The notes under the pieces are model-generated. The model was not told the DNA's origin, did no database searches, and saw only the letters and a list, made by a program, of their open reading frames with translations. Shown here piece by piece: positions 11,409-25,232 of a stretch of 64,000 nucleotides of DNA (position 1 is the stretch's first letter; the number at the start of each line of letters is the position of its first letter). A program made the translations under genes and the position numbers. Location of the stretch: contig OY821777.1 in assembly GCA_963682175.1 (NCBI GenBank), positions 14,528,001-14,592,000 on the forward strand. The letters are read 5' to 3'. Source of the stretch: Triglochin maritima (lineage: Eukaryota > Streptophyta > Magnoliopsida > Alismatales > Juncaginaceae).

Positions 11409-14400
11409 TCATGATCCATCTGAAAGTAAAGGTGACCGTACGTTGGAGTTCTCCGTATATTTGATTGGCATTAGAGCCGGATCACGAAAGGCGGTACCCA
11501 AATTATCAAAGAACTCGGTCATTGTCGCATCATTCTGATCTTGCCGATCTTTCTTGATCAAACTCTGAAAATGAAGTAGCCAATAGCTTAAGTTAGTGCC
11601 CCAAGTTTCCTCACATAAAACAAAAAAAAAGTAGCTACGCAATTCACTTGCAATCACTGAAATACATCACTAGTGCAGTGTGAATAAATAGCTCATAACC
11701 CAAAAAAAATCATATTGCAGAAGACAGCCTAGTGGTAAAAAGAACATTCTGCAGTGAAGAGGAAGTACAGTAAAAGACAGCCAGCATTTACAGATGTTCT
11801 GTTCTTCCACGAAACTGTGGAAGGAATAATTTCTCCATGATTTTTGGCAAGTAGAATTTTCCTTTCGTCCTACAGGTTATTTATCGTATGTGTATCTCAT
11901 TTCTAACCTATTGTGATGGGAGACCTTGTTCACCACCAATGTTTACAATATACTTTCGCATATGCTAATCTTCCCTTGCCACAGTCGAGACCAAGTTTGA
12001 AGCAAAAATTGGTTTTACGAGTTGACACATACTAATGTGTTAAATTTGGTTGATCCACCACCTCTATAGAGCCAAACTTAGGTGGGGAATTAATAAACGT
12101 AAATCTTTATATATTGCTATAGAATTTGTAATTTGAGCAACGTAGGACTATCTTTTTCAATATGATGCACCTGAACTGAAATCTACTATGACCCCTTATT
12201 TAAAAGAAAATGGGTTTAGTTACAAAGGCTAGTCTATGGAAGTGGAATAAAAACTTCTAGTGCTGTGACAGAAGACTAAAACAACATGAGATTGGCTAGT
12301 GAAATGATTGGAACAAAAAATAAATCGAGCAACTTATTGGAAAGATTTGAGAAAAGGGCGAGTGAAGAAAATACAAGCACAAAGCCACAAATTATGATGT
12401 ATAAGAAGGCAAGAACTGAAAGCAAAGCAATAAAATATGTATATGTTGTTACACCAGATTGCTGTACTATACTGATGTTAAGAGCAGAATACATAAAATT
12501 CTTGACCAATCGTAGCTAAAAAAATTGACAATTACAGGATTAATATAAACTGTCTGGGCTCTGGCTAATATGATAATATCAATGGCGGATGCTAGATCCA
12601 CGAAATAACAGGATCGTTTGCAAGAAGATAATTGAACCGGAGGATTATGAAAATAATTCGGGTCATTTTTGTCAAATATAATTTAGGGGTACCATACCAT
12701 ATATATGTTCCATATTTGTTCCAAATTAAATTCTGACCCCAATTTTCCAGTTCTCACCTTTTACATGCTAATGTATTTATGTTGTGTCTCAAGAGACGTC
12801 GCTATGAAGTGTTTTCAGGAGTCATGTTGATCACATACTACAGATTATTTATCAGCAAGTATCATTAGGTTTCAGTTAATAAAAAATGTGAACTGACTTA
12901 TCCCTTCTTGCAGTACAGGTTTCAAATAGATAAAAGAAATAACCACGAGAAAATTTTGCTGTTCAAGGAAGTGAACACTCTTTACAGCAAAAGATAATTC
13001 GATGTTCAAGGTATGATTACCTCAGCTGAATAAGCTGTGAAATTGGGAAGAAACCGCTTCCTACAGTAGTCATTGAAAAGAAGTGTAATCACCGGAAGAG
13101 GAACGGACAAGGTAGAAGCGAGTGGAAGCTTTTTCAGACCAAAAATACCAATAGCAATTGTTTGCATGAGTATCAAAGAAAATATCATTGTGCTGTGCAC
13201 CGTAGGCCAAAACTTTCCACCAGTTTCATATTTTGGTTTGTACACATTCAGTAGCTGCACAGAAGATTCACAGTGAGCACCAAAAAGGCTTTATGAACCT
13301 TGCTAACCCTCTACAAATAAACACACCAAAAGAAGGAAACCTAAATTTTATATCACATCAAGATGTGTGCGGTTGCCATGTCTTTTTCCACATGGATGAA
13401 TGAAAGGGTTCATAGCATTAACTTAAATGAAGTTACTATTAAGGCTTTGAAGACATTTAAGGCAGAATCTCTCCTTTGTTAACAACAGACATCTGCCTTT
13501 TAATGGTACTACAGCAAATGTAAATATGAAAAGGATTTCATGGGATTACATGCTATGCATCATAATTTACCTTTCCCAATCCAAGACACAATGGAATTAA
13601 TTCCCTCACCTGATTACGGTAAATAATGTATCCAAGACAAAAATACACCAAAAGGAATGGCAGGATCAAAGGAGCCAACAAAAAATAGGTAATTCCAAGA
13701 AGCCCGAAAAAAAGAACCGCAGGAATATCACTGTAATAAGGAATAGATGGTGCATCAAATCCGTCTTCCACACCTTTGGAGCGGGTTAGACCAACAAAAT
13801 TACTGATCAAGGGCTTGGTGCGAGTCAACTCCGACGATAAACTGGTCCATCCCGATGTCAAAACATAGGTGATGAAAAATGTGGCCTGCAGTGCAAATAG
13901 AGATCCTTATATGTAAGAAAATAAAAAAATTACAAAAAATATCATTTAAAGCGCACACAAAGTCAACATTAAGAACACTTCTACCACAATATACGAACAT
14001 ACTTATTACTTAACTTTGGTTTAGCACCTACTGACAAGACAGAGTGACTGGTCAATCTGTATGGAGGAAAACATGGCATTTTCTAATCCACACCATTGAG
14101 AACCACCTATTTATGTTTATGTCATTGTTACGTTCATATTTATTTTAATGTCACTACCAAACACTTCTATGTTTGTGTCATTACGAAACCCCTTAATTTA
14201 TGTCTTCCGTTTGACTAATGGGAACTAATTTTTCCGATCACCCATTGTAAGTCGTAAATTTCAGCCCCAAACGTTCACCTTAATCACAGAAATTGATGAA
14301 GTCTTTTCAAAACCCCGACAATTCCTGAATAACTATGTTGCTCCCAAATTTTTAACGTTGAAGCTCTCATTCCACACCAAAACCCTAGGAAATAGTTAGA

Positions 14401-17400
14401 ATTGGGGGTTACACAATTGGGGACAGCTCAATGATTAGGGAATAGTTGGGGTTTTGAAAAGAATATTTTAATTTTCATGATTAAAGTGAACATTTGGAAA
14501 GGGAATTTACAAGTGGGGGAAGATGGAAAACTTGGTCTCCAAAAACCCAATGACCTAGACGTATGTAAAGAGGTTTTGTAATGACACAAATATAAACATA
14601 GTGGTTTGGTAATGACATCAAAATAAGTATGACCATAAATAAATTCTTATCTGCTATCAGAAAATCCGAACTTCTGATTTTAGGGCTAATAGTCCAACTG
14701 AACTACATATAAATAAGCTTTATCTTAAAGTACCCTTTAGTAAGATTTGTTGATCTCTGCTCATTCCATATTTTCTCCTTTGGATATGGAAATTTTTGCA
14801 TCTCATTTCCGAATTATTTAGAAATAAGAAAAGAATTTTACCAAAAATATGTGATGTTTTCAGATGAAACTGATGGTCTAATAAAGTAATAGTAGGAAAG
14901 CTAAAACAATAGAAAGTTATTCTCACCTGAGCAGGAACTGCAACAGCAAGTGTTAGTGGTATATGCTTTGGGTCAAGAAAAACATCTAACTGGCTGGTAA
15001 CTGATCCACTTAATACACTTGCAAAGAATATGTTCCATATGGTAAACCAAAGCATTTTCAAACAGGCACTCCTCTCAATCTCACTATTAGAAATATATCC
15101 TTGCATGGTGGAAAATAGCTTCATGACCGGAGGTACACATTGTAAGAACAAATATAGTACGAGACTGGGAAGATATCCTGTAATGACTTGAGTAACAACA
15201 GGTCTGCACACAAAGAAAATTTACATTATAACTATTTATTTCTACAAAATAAATTTATTTATTGAAAGCTTGAAGAAAATATAAGGATGAGTGCTATATA
15301 ATCCTGCTTTCCACAATCTCCAGTTAACTACTTACGGGATTTGGACTAGCAGGGTCTCAACACTAATTAAGTTCCTTGTTAAAAGTTAAATGTTTTAGTT
15401 AAACATCCACAAGGTTGCATGCATGCTGTGTTAATGAAACAGATACTGTTCACATAAACTTAATCAAATAAAAGAATTCAGATTAAGAATTATGCAGAAA
15501 TAACACCGCAAGTGGAGATGATGTTTTTACAGTTTCAGGAAACTTATGTTAGTGTATGCTGAAAATGGCATGAAGAATGGTAAATAAGCACGTCAAGGCA
15601 CTAACTAGCAACTACCAACATGTCCAATATGTCCTTTAAAAATGGAAGCAATGTCTTCAACTGCTTTAGATTAGCAAGCCCTTGCACGAAAACAACTGGA
15701 ATGAGGAAGACAACTGTTAGGATGAAGCACGCCACAATCACCCCCATCTTGGAAATCCATCTTCTCATAAATGAAGTAGAAAAGAAAGGCCAGTATACAT
15801 CATGAGGTTCAGGAGCTTGCTCTGTGACCCACTGTGTTGGATTGACAGACTGTTGGATGTGAAGAGCAGTTGCCGCTCCATATCGTGATCTAAAGCTAAC
15901 AAAGGCAGCTGGAACCTCCTATTTAAATAATACTTGGTTAGTATCATACCTTTTATTGATGAGCTGTTGTGAAGTAGTATGCTAGCAAGTTATAAAATAA
16001 CTTCATTACCTAAAAGAAAGCTTTTACAACTGACAAGAATATGAACAAACCACTGAAGAAATATCTCGAAATATGTGCTAGTGCTAATATTGTTTCTTCT
16101 CTATAAGACCGGAAGTTGTAGATATAATTACCACGTCACTAGATATTGAGCTAAATGCAAAGGAAAGGGTCACTAATAAAAAACCTAATAAAGACTAGAA
16201 CGCCTATACAAGTATATAGGGAAAAATTAAGTTTGTCAAAAGAAAGGAAGAGGAAATTATAAGTACCAAGATAAATGTGTGGCATCTGCCTAAACCTGAT
16301 TTGTGTTTCACGCTTAGACATGGTCCGCTTGTGGGGATGTGAGAATATCCCTACGTCAGGTAAAACTGATTGTGTCTTGGATTACACGGTCCATGGGTCT
16401 TTCCCTCAACCAATTGACTTTGGAGGTGTGTAGATCATCTATGAGCTTCTTGTTTTTTATATGGTGTCGTGAGTTTGGTTGTGTGTGTGTGTTGGGGGGG
16501 TCCATGTGTAAATTGTCCATGTGAGGCATATGTGAAAATTGTCCAATTTCGGGTAAAATTGATTGCATGTCTTGAGTTATAAGGCCCAAGGATCTCTCCC
16601 TTGCAAGATATGATTTAAGGTTGTAGAGCTTCTTGTTGGTCCCCGTTTCTTCGGAAGTGAATTGGACAAATAATGATAATGGCTACAATAAGCTCCTATG
16701 CCGACGTAGGTACTAAATAGCATCTAAAAGATGGTAAAGAACTGGAAAAAAATATTGACTGGTCATGGGCTTAAATGTATGATTATGGTATGGAGATGGA
16801 AGGGGAAACACAGTCATGTACTTACCACAACAGCATATGGACAAAGATCACAAGGTATTCCCTTGTGAAGTCTTGTGTTCTATTTCTAGTTTGAGAAGCA
16901 AAAAAGGTTTATCTTTGAACAAGACAAACAGAATGCAGCAAACTAGTTCAAAAGATATGCAGAAAAATAAATAAACCACTTTCAAGACAACAGAAGGAGA
17001 AAAAAATACCTCCCCCCTCAATGAAATGGCAGACTGCTCTAGCCTCACATTCTCTTCTAGATCCTCCAGCTTTTTTCCACAGCGGCTAACAGCATCAACC
17101 TTCCTACAAAATATTCCCAGGAAACCACGCTGATCTGATCCTTCCGGTCTTTGGGGTCTTGATTTTAGGTGGGAAAGTTTTCTATACATGCTTTCAGCAT
17201 CATTCTAAGATGGATTTACCAATATTCAGATATATCAAAATAACATATGTTCATCATAGAAAAATATAACAGGGAATTTTCATTTTTCCCCTTATAAATT
17301 TCAACTGTTTTGAACTAAAATGTGTAAACCAGAAGCAATATGGAAATATTGAAATAAATCAAGTGTAAGGCAACAAGTATCTAACAATTTAAACTTCCTA

Positions 17401-20400
17401 GCGCCTAGCTTTGAAGCATGTGCTATAAACAAGAATTCACAGTGTTTTGCTATGTAAGAAGTGTAAGGGAAGATGGATCTAAAAGAGAGATCAAATGAAA
17501 TATGATCTAAAATTCAGTTATTAAACTGAAACATGTGAAAAATATATACTTGCCTCGGAATTTATTTGAAATTATAGTGTTGTGTTACTCATTCAGAATA
17601 GAAGTATATTAAGGTAAATCGGTATTCAGTTGCGAATAAAGCCTTCAAGCTATTTTTATTATGTGGTGCTGGCGTGCTGCTCGGTTGATATTAAATTTTA
17701 AGTAAAAGAAGAGATCCATCTAGTGCTCAGACAATATCTGCCATCTGTTTACCAGCAAAATAGAAGACAAATAAATGCAGCATTGCAGCAGCATTAGATG
17801 GTGTTCAGAGTATCACAGTGCCCCAGAAAAAATAAGGAAAACGGTCTCTGAACAAGGATGGAGAAATATGTGCAAGTCATATACCAAGGGAGTGGGCCTA
17901 GCCACCTAGCTGCCTAGGTTTAAAAGAGATAGCAGGGTGCTGATAATTGAACTGTCAATAAGAATGGTTAACCAATGAACCACTGCATTGCAATACCACC
18001 AAATTCATGCTTTATTGAAGAAATCCAGCAATTTGCACTTACAAAAAGAAGCGTGCTAATAAAAAATATGAGTGCTCACCCGTAGATTACGAAGCTTGTT
18101 GGTTCGACGAATCACCAGATGTGATAAGTATATGGATGGATGGTACTCTGTAAAAAACCTATCCACGGCATCACTGAAGATACTTCCATCAGATGTCGGA
18201 ATACCACGTACCAGTATGGTGAACTGATGTGGTTGTGGTTTGGATGCATGGAAATATTCAAGTCTTTTAGAAGTGATATATTGGTACTCCTGCACATAAT
18301 GAAAATTTCAATAGATAGAGTTGCTTGAGCTATCAAATCCAATTAACTATACTCAACTCTCTCATATTTACTGTTTTAGTCCTCAGAAGCAACTTAAGTT
18401 GAGAACTTCTTCCAAGGACATTTAATTGAAGGTCTTTGAACTAAACAAAGCAATCTAAGGCAAAGTGGTCCTGACTATTTTAATACTAAGCAAAAACTCT
18501 GATAGCATTTCTAACAGCTAAGGCACGGTAAATCTCTGATAGCATTTCTAATAGCCAAGACACGGTAAATAATAGCTAACATCTTATTTTCCATAAAACA
18601 GTCCTGACAAGCTTAAATTGTTACCAGAAAAACATTATGCAAGAACGCTGGGTTCAAACATATAGCTGTAAAACAGTTAATACGGAACAGATATAGAGAA
18701 AAGCAACACCATAAAAACTAAAAAATTAACCTAAAAAGAGCATCATAATGGTTCAGTGATTTTTTACTGTGAAGAAGAAAGGAATCTAAGTTTTATATAG
18801 AACTCAATTAAACTCAAGCCAATTGTTAGAAAAACAACTTACAAAATAAAGCAGATAACAGACAACACCCGTAATGATGTATGCTGCAGAAAAGTGAAGC
18901 CACAACCTGTTAAAAGGCATAAATTTATGATCAGGATTTTGCTTCTACAGTGAATTAGCTTAACTGGCATGATCGATCATATACAATTTTTTGTATAAAT
19001 AAGTATAAAATATAAACAGGCAGAAAAACGTCACTTTGGGGTGTTGGATACATTTTCCATTGCATATTATTACATATAAAATGTCAAAGAAACATCATAA
19101 ACATGGAAATAATAGTGTAATATGTTGAACTACTGGTATTGGACTGCTGGAATATTGACGATTTCAAGACAAAAACTTTAAGCACTTCGGAGCTTTGAAC
19201 AGTAGTACATTACAAATTACCGTTCAGGCAAAAAAAAAGAACATTAATAGTAATACAGTGACAAGCATAAGTAGAAGATAGATAAAGCCTACCAATTTGA
19301 ACCATCTTTCACATTTGAAATGCTGAACTTATCCAAAGACTCGTTGGGGATATCAAAGAAAGGAGACACCTGTAGTTGGTCCCCTAAGTAATTTACAGGG
19401 AGAATGGCAAAGATCCCTAAGATCCCAGCAACAACAAATACTTTGAAACTGAAATTAAAAAATTCAAATTAGAAACCAAAAAAGTGACCATAACTTATCA
19501 GAAGAAAAAGAGAAGCAGAGAAAAATTGAAGCACTGAAACAGAATAAACCATAGGACTGCCATAATTCAAGTCATCCAATATCCACACGATAACTTCGAA
19601 TAAATACCAAAAAATTGAAAAGAATCATGCACAATGCGGCCATTGCCTACAAAGCTTCCACATTATTAAACTTTTAAAAATACACAACACAATTTGAAGA
19701 ACCAAGCAGATACAGATCCAATTCCACTGAGGCCAAACAAGTTGACCAGAACAGTGCCAACTTAAAATGGGACAATCCACTTCTAGAGTTGACCATGAGT
19801 CATTGTAAGCATTTAAATCAGACTTTCTAGACAAGCAACAAACAATTCAAGAAGTCAGAGCTAAACCTGAAGCAACCAATTGTGCTCTTCTACATGTGAC
19901 TGCAGAACTGGTAAAACATATGAATGTTATGACAAAAGGTAACATAAAAGGAGAATTTGACAGATTATCCCATGATCATCAACAAAATATTACACCACTC
20001 TGGAAATCACAGCTCAACCAACAAGCTAGACCATCATTGATTATGGTCAGACAGAGAAACACCACACCACTCGTTCGAGAATTTAAAACACTGAACGAAA
20101 TTAAACTCTTCATTTGGAGGTTTTGCACCCACGAAGACACAAAGTGCACTGATCCTTGAATCCGATCCAACAGCAATCACCAGATCACAAGGATCGAACA
20201 CCAGTGGTCCTGCCACTGGACTCCGGTCAAATCCTAAGCTTAACAACGCACACCACTCCTCCAAACTCAAAATCTCAGGCCAAAATCCGAATCCAAAACT
20301 GTGAGAATCCTAAATTCTTGTTTTGCATTAATCATGTTTTGGGCTTGATTAGTGGTTGTTTAGGGAGGAATTAGAGTTGGTGAGATGGACGGCTGAGATT

Positions 20401-23400
20401 GATTGGAGGATTTATATAAGGTTTGGTTTTTCTCTCTCTGAATTCTCTCCCACTCGTCTCTCAATTCTCTCTCTCACTCTCTAGTCTTTTCGCCAAGGCT
20501 TCCTGAGGCTCCGGTGAGGTCGGGTGTAGATCGTGCACGGAGTGACGGTCACATTTGCCGGAGTTGGGGTGATCTGTTAAGACCTAATCCCTCTTTTAGG
20601 GTTAAACCCACGAAATTAGGGAAGAGGCATGGGTTGTGGTGTGCATGCATGGGGAAGAGGGGAGAGAAGGATGGGTTTAGGGTTTTAGGGTGTGGCCGAC
20701 ACTGTAGCATGCATGGGTTTTGGGTATAAGTGGTGCAACTCATCTCTCTCTCTCTCTTTTGGTTTTCATTTCGTTTCCACCCAAACTCACCCTTTGTTCT
20801 TGCATCCCGGCGACCAGAGGAGGAAGGAGGAGAGCTCCGGCGACGTGGTGGAGGCGCAAGCGAGGGAGGAGCGCCGGGAACGGAGGAAAGAAGGAGAAGG
20901 AACTAGAAACGACGCCGAAGGTGGAGGAGCTCGCCGCACACGTCTTCTTCACGGTGAAAGGTATGTCAAGTCTTCATATTAACTCCCCAAGAGGTGTGGG
21001 AGTGTAGGGGGCGGCGTTGGTGCCGTTTCCCCGGCGAACCCAACTGGACAGAGGTTGAAGACGCTCTGTTCGGTCGACCGGAAGTGTGGTTCGGTCGACC
21101 GAACGAGGTCTGTGTGAAGCATGTTCAGGAGGAAAATGTATGTTCGGTCGACCGGTAGTTGGTCTCGGTCGACCAAGTTTAGTATATATTTGCTTACTGC
21201 CCGAAAACGATCAAACGACGTCTGTGTGACGGTCGACCGTTTATGCCAAATTTTAGCGGGAATATTTTATAAGGTTTATATTAGTCCGGTCGACCGGTGG
21301 TTGTTTCGGTCGACCGAACCCAGTAGATAGGATAGATAGACCTTCGGCCGACCGAGTGTGTGTCTCGGTCGACCGAACTGCGCAAAGTCGGTCAAGAGCG
21401 TTGACCATCTAAACGGTCGACCGCTTTGGATCCGGTCGACCGACCGAGTGCAGTTTTCCTGTAGTGAAGTGCTTGTTGATCCGGTCGACCGAATGCAGTG
21501 GGCAGGATTCATGCAGTTTTCTTTATCGGTTGAACGGACCCTGGTTCGACCGATAGGATATATATGTATATAAAACGTATAACGTAGACCTTCCAAACGG
21601 TCGACCGCTAGATTTGACCTTGTTCGACCGGTGGGTCGGATTAATTCCTTTGGTGGATTTATCCACACGCGAGCCGTCGAGTTTAGGCGACTACCGGCTG
21701 CCGAGCCCACGGTCGATCACCGGACCTCGGAGCTACGGATTTCACCTACGACGAGAGCGTATTTCTGTTGGACCCCTTGAGCCTGTGCGGCAGATGGATG
21801 TCTTCCATGCATGTGTGGGTGGTAAATGTCTTCTTCCTTGTGTAGGGAGGGGTTGCACTTTCCGTGTGTCGGAGAGCGAGGTCACTTGTGCCTGTGCGGC
21901 CGAGAGACGCCTTCTTCCTTGTGTAGGGAGGGGATGCACTTTCCTTGTGTTGGAGAGCGGAGGCAGTCAGTGGGCCCGAGGCGGATTTGCATTGCATATG
22001 CATTCATGGCTTTTCGTATTTGTTTCTATTTATGTTAGGAGATGTTGGCATACGGGGTTCCTTGCGGGAACTCAGGCAGATTTTATGTTTCATTTTCAGG
22101 GAGTAGGCAGTCGTAGGTTGGTGGTGACCGAGGGGAGTACCTCCGGGATCGGATCCTGTCTTCGTATCTTTTTGTAGAGGTAGCGATTACCGTAGTTATG
22201 TAGTAGACTTGTAATCGCTCTTTTGACACTCTGTATTATGACTTCCACGTGGAGATATATTTATATATTTGTATTCAGTTGACTTTCAGTAACGTGTCCT
22301 TGTTGACCGTTGACGGTCGTATGTTGTATGTTTATTTTGAAAAATTTCTTCCGCTGTTTCGGGACGTTACATGATCGTTGCTCGGGAGGTTTTCGCCGGA
22401 GGTAGCTCGTTGGCGTGGAAACGCTCGCGGTTGATCTTCTAAGGCTTCTTCAAGCCTTAAAGGTATGTCAAGTTTTACTTTTATGCTCACTTAGGCTTGA
22501 GTGAGTGTTTGAGTAGTCGACGGTAGGCCGGAAGACTCGTCGGAGTTGTGCAGCAGAGTTCAGCACTGAATCGGTCGACCATTTCAGTGGTTCGGTCGAC
22601 CGGTTGTAGTGAATTTTGGGCATTCATATCTCGCATCGGTCGAACGATACCCTTGGGTGGTCGACTGGATGTGCATTTTTAGCAAGAAGATGAAGGCTCC
22701 GGGAGTTTCCGGTCGAATGGGTCTCATTTGCCGTTCGACTGAATGCTCTGTAGTGTGTCAATTGGAGGCGTTAACCATCTAAATGGTCGACCGTCGTGTT
22801 GACCAGTCCAACCGGATGCACGGTTTTAAGTCGGTTAGGGGTGTAAACCACAAAAATGGTCGACCGTCCTGAGACCTCGTTCGACTGACGACTTAAAATA
22901 ACTTAAAGTTTGTTCGACCTATTGTTGTTCGGTCGACCAGTATGTTTTGCTTCAAGTCTGATTTTACTGTCTTTTTCCGGTCGACCGTTGTTTATGTTGT
23001 TGTTCGACCGTTCGTGTTTTTGGTGCGTGAAGTAGATTTTACTGGTTGTTTTCGGTCGACAGGTCCCCCTTGCCGTTCGACCGGTTGGTGAGTTTTTCGG
23101 TTGAGTCAGTCCTCTGGATGGGGATTCGGTCGACCGGAGTGGTGGTTTTGTCCAACCGGTTCTGCTCAGTTTGGTGTTTTTGTGGTGTTGTGGAATCAGC
23201 TTGAATGCAACGGGTCCCGACCTTTTTGAGGCAACGGTAAAGACATTGTCAGCCTGACAGTGGTTCGTCGGATCAACTTTGAGGGCAATGAGTCCCCGAC
23301 CTTTGAGGGCAACAGTACGGACATTGTCGGCCTAATAGTGATCCAAGGTTGTGTTGTTGCCGAGAATGTTTCCGGCTGTAATGCCTGGGGATATTATGTT

Positions 23401-24091
23401 GCCGAGAATATTTTGTTGTAATCACATTCTTGAGCTCTCAGATATATATTATGTATATATGTTGGTGCACCGGTTGCCTGTATTTTTCCGTAATATCCTC
23501 GTGTTTGAATTTATGTTAAAATTTTAATTTTCTTCCGCAGTTAAGGATGTTACAAAAACCCAAAGACAAAGACAAACCGCTACACGCCCAAAGATCAAAA
23601 CTTTGAAGTCCTAAACCCACAGACCATATTCAACTCTTAAGCTAAACTCCGAAGAAAAACAAAACATCACCACTAATTCCACCCCTAGAAGAAAAAAACC
23701 AAAGCTCCGAAATCCAAAGACAAAAATCCTATAAAAAAAACTCACGAAAACCACTGAAACATCAAAACTTTCAAATCCCAAACGGAATTTCCAAAAACCG
23801 AAACCTAAACCTGAAGATGAAGATCCTGACGAAGACGACGGCATCCAACCCGACCTCCCTAAGCAGCTGCTCCTCGGGGGTCCTCAACGCACGCGAGACC
23901 CATCCGGCGGTGGGGAGGAAGCGGTCGAGGTTGAGGGCGGCATCGGGCTGGAGTCTCCCCTCGACGAGGAGGCGCGGCGCGTAGACGGCGGCGTTCCAGG
24001 GCTGTTTGCGGAGGACGGAATAGAGAGTGAAGAAGAGGAGGCAGAGGCCGAGGTTGATCCCCACCGACGTCAGCAGCGCCGACACGATCAT
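11409..24091 (-). CDS. HYP1: OSCA/CSC1-like channel of the HYP1 type
   Basis: Ten exons (minus strand): 24091-23811, 19448-19293, 18906-18843, 18289-18080, 17204-17010, 15918-15620, 15203-14927, 13885-13610, 13254-13021 and 11564-11409. They total 716 codons (715 residues), close to Arabidopsis HYP1. The protein starts [17 protein letters not shown], a typical first membrane helix of the RSN1_TM domain. Residues about 95-115 ([19 protein letters not shown]) form the next helices. A cytosolic PHM7-type domain spans roughly 165-365 ([37 protein letters not shown]). The RSN1_7TM pore region runs about 375-650 ([36 protein letters not shown]). Family members are plasma-membrane, osmotically or mechanically gated calcium-permeable channels; HYP1 itself groups with OSCA clade 2, so its gating is inferred. 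The start at 24091 was preferred over an upstream in-frame codon because it matches the family start. The first intron holds a large solo LTR. Confidence 0.92.
18511..18590. repeat. Short direct repeat (about 40 bp, two copies) in a HYP1 intron
   Basis: The phrase CTCTGATAGCATTTCTAA, then AGC, AAG and CACGGTAAAT, occurs twice in succession in the intron between 18290 and 18842. Each copy is about 40 bp with two or three differences. It has no evident function. Confidence 0.6.
20300..23554 (+). mobile_element. Solo LTR of a Ty3/gypsy-like element in HYP1 intron 1
   Basis: The insertion starts TGTGAGAATCCTAAATT and ends GGATGTTACA, the TGTGA..GTTACA termini common in plant gypsy (Tekay/Del-like) LTRs. 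It is flanked by a perfect 5-bp target duplication, AAAAC (20295-20299 and 23555-23559). No internal polyprotein is present, so it is a solo LTR or a fused pair. Near 20410-20480 are TTTATATAAGG, a TATA-like box, and a CT-rich leader. From 21060 to 23160 the palindrome TCGGTCGACCGA and one-base variants occur many times. A second LTR-end-like sequence (CTTCCGC..GGGACGTTACA) ends at 22371, followed by 1.18 kb that repeats the GGTATGTCAAGT region, suggesting that two related LTR copies were fused. The TG/CA ends and the duplication are direct observations; the lineage is inferred. Confidence 0.75.
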
Positions 24092-24779
24092 CGCCGGAGA
24101 TGGAGGTGGGAAGGGGTTTGCTCCTAAGGTGGTGGTGGGGATCCGACGAGTGAGGAGGTTCGTTGGTGTGTCAAGGACGGAACAACAAGTTTGGGATGCC
24201 ACGTGTTCATCAATTGTTTCGGGTAATTTTCCAGATAATGAGCTGTTAGTTTGAAGCTATACGTGGTTTGCCCAACTGTCTTGCTCTGTATTTGCGGACC
24301 ATATTTTATTTTAAGAGCTTCCAAAGTGACTTAGAAAAGACTTCGTGTAAATAATAAACACGTATATTCAAAAAAAAAACTTTTGAAAACATTTGGGTGA
24401 CACGAAGCAAGGTGTCGGTATCTGTCGAATTCATTTGATCGGAATGTGTTGCACACGTCTGCAACATTCATCTCATTTTCTTGTCGAGGAAAAACATGCA
24501 TATCGATCACTTAAATAGTCTGTTTACGATTTATTCGTTATGCGCACAACATTACTATCGTTGTGTGTTGTGTAATCGTGCATGCTCAAAATACACCTTT
24601 AAGTTTTACTTTAATTTTTCTCAAGTAAAAAATACACAATCACGAGATGACGAATTCATTTGTGTCGTTCTGGCGAAGTGGTTTATTATTCCACTACTAC
24701 GCGTGATAATTGTGCTAACTCTCCAATCTCCAACGTGCGCAGCAAAAAATAAGGAACGAAACGTTTCTGGATTTTAGGA
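24092..24779. other. Upstream region of the HYP1-type gene
   Basis: This is the 5' flank of the minus-strand channel gene. It would hold the promoter and 5' untranslated region. I see no strong TATA box. An A-rich run lies at 24369-24381. Beyond about 24330 the sequence is AT-rich, and I recognise neither a gene nor a repeat. Confidence 0.4.
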
Positions 24780-25128
24780 TTTCACCTTAGTTGTGATTGG
24801 ACGTCCGGCTGGGACATGTTTGGTAGACCGGAAGGTAAACGGTCGACCGATAGAAATAGATTTTTCCTTTTGTGCATCAAGTGTATATTTGATCTTATGA
24901 CTTAAATAAATAGAACATTACATTTGAAGTCCTTAAGCTTTGATTACAAGTCTTGAACCTCGATTTTGAAATTGATTAGTCATTTGGTTTGAGCACCTAC
25001 AATGTTAGAAATATACAATATATATATGCAATTTGAAAATATGATGTGTGTGATATATTAATTGAAGTTGTACATAATATTAGTTTGTTAATCATCAAAA
25101 TTAAAAGCAATAAGGCAAAAAGCCAACA
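24780..25128 (+). mobile_element. 3' fragment of a copia LTR related to the one at 628-3448
   Basis: The block ends ..GCAATAAGGCAAAAAGCCAACA, and its last 150 bp resemble 3300-3448 (CAATATATAT, ATTA.TTTGTTAATCATCAAAA, GACAAAA/GGCAAAA then CCAACA). It also contains the motif ACGGTCGACCGATAG and a variant TAGACCGG near 24820-24855, as in the longer LTR. The left boundary is uncertain and no internal region follows, so it is a truncated LTR relic. Confidence 0.55.
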
Positions 25129-25232
25129 CTTATCTCCAAAGCGAAACTTGGATATTTGTTGTCTAACTCAGCTCAACACATAGAATCGGCTGGATGACGT
25201 AATTTCCCATCTTTTTTATGTTCTTCCGAATG

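Noticed and set aside
13859..13886. Possible one-base frameshift in HYP1 exon 8 at an A-run (plus strand).
   Set aside because: An early count suggested five A residues, which would break the frame. The open frames across the site on two minus-strand frames are consistent only with four, so the exon (13885-13610) is in frame and the gene appears intact.
20980..21710. Minus-strand open frames rich in RSTEP/DR repeats.
   Set aside because: They are translations of the CGGTCGACCG motif and not proteins.
21614..22177. Plus-strand 187-codon open frame in the solo LTR, with an internal duplicated Cys-rich phrase ([10 protein letters not shown]).
   Set aside because: The duplication reflects a local DNA repeat; no known domain, and it lies in a solo LTR. 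It could be a decayed ORF but there is no evidence for it.
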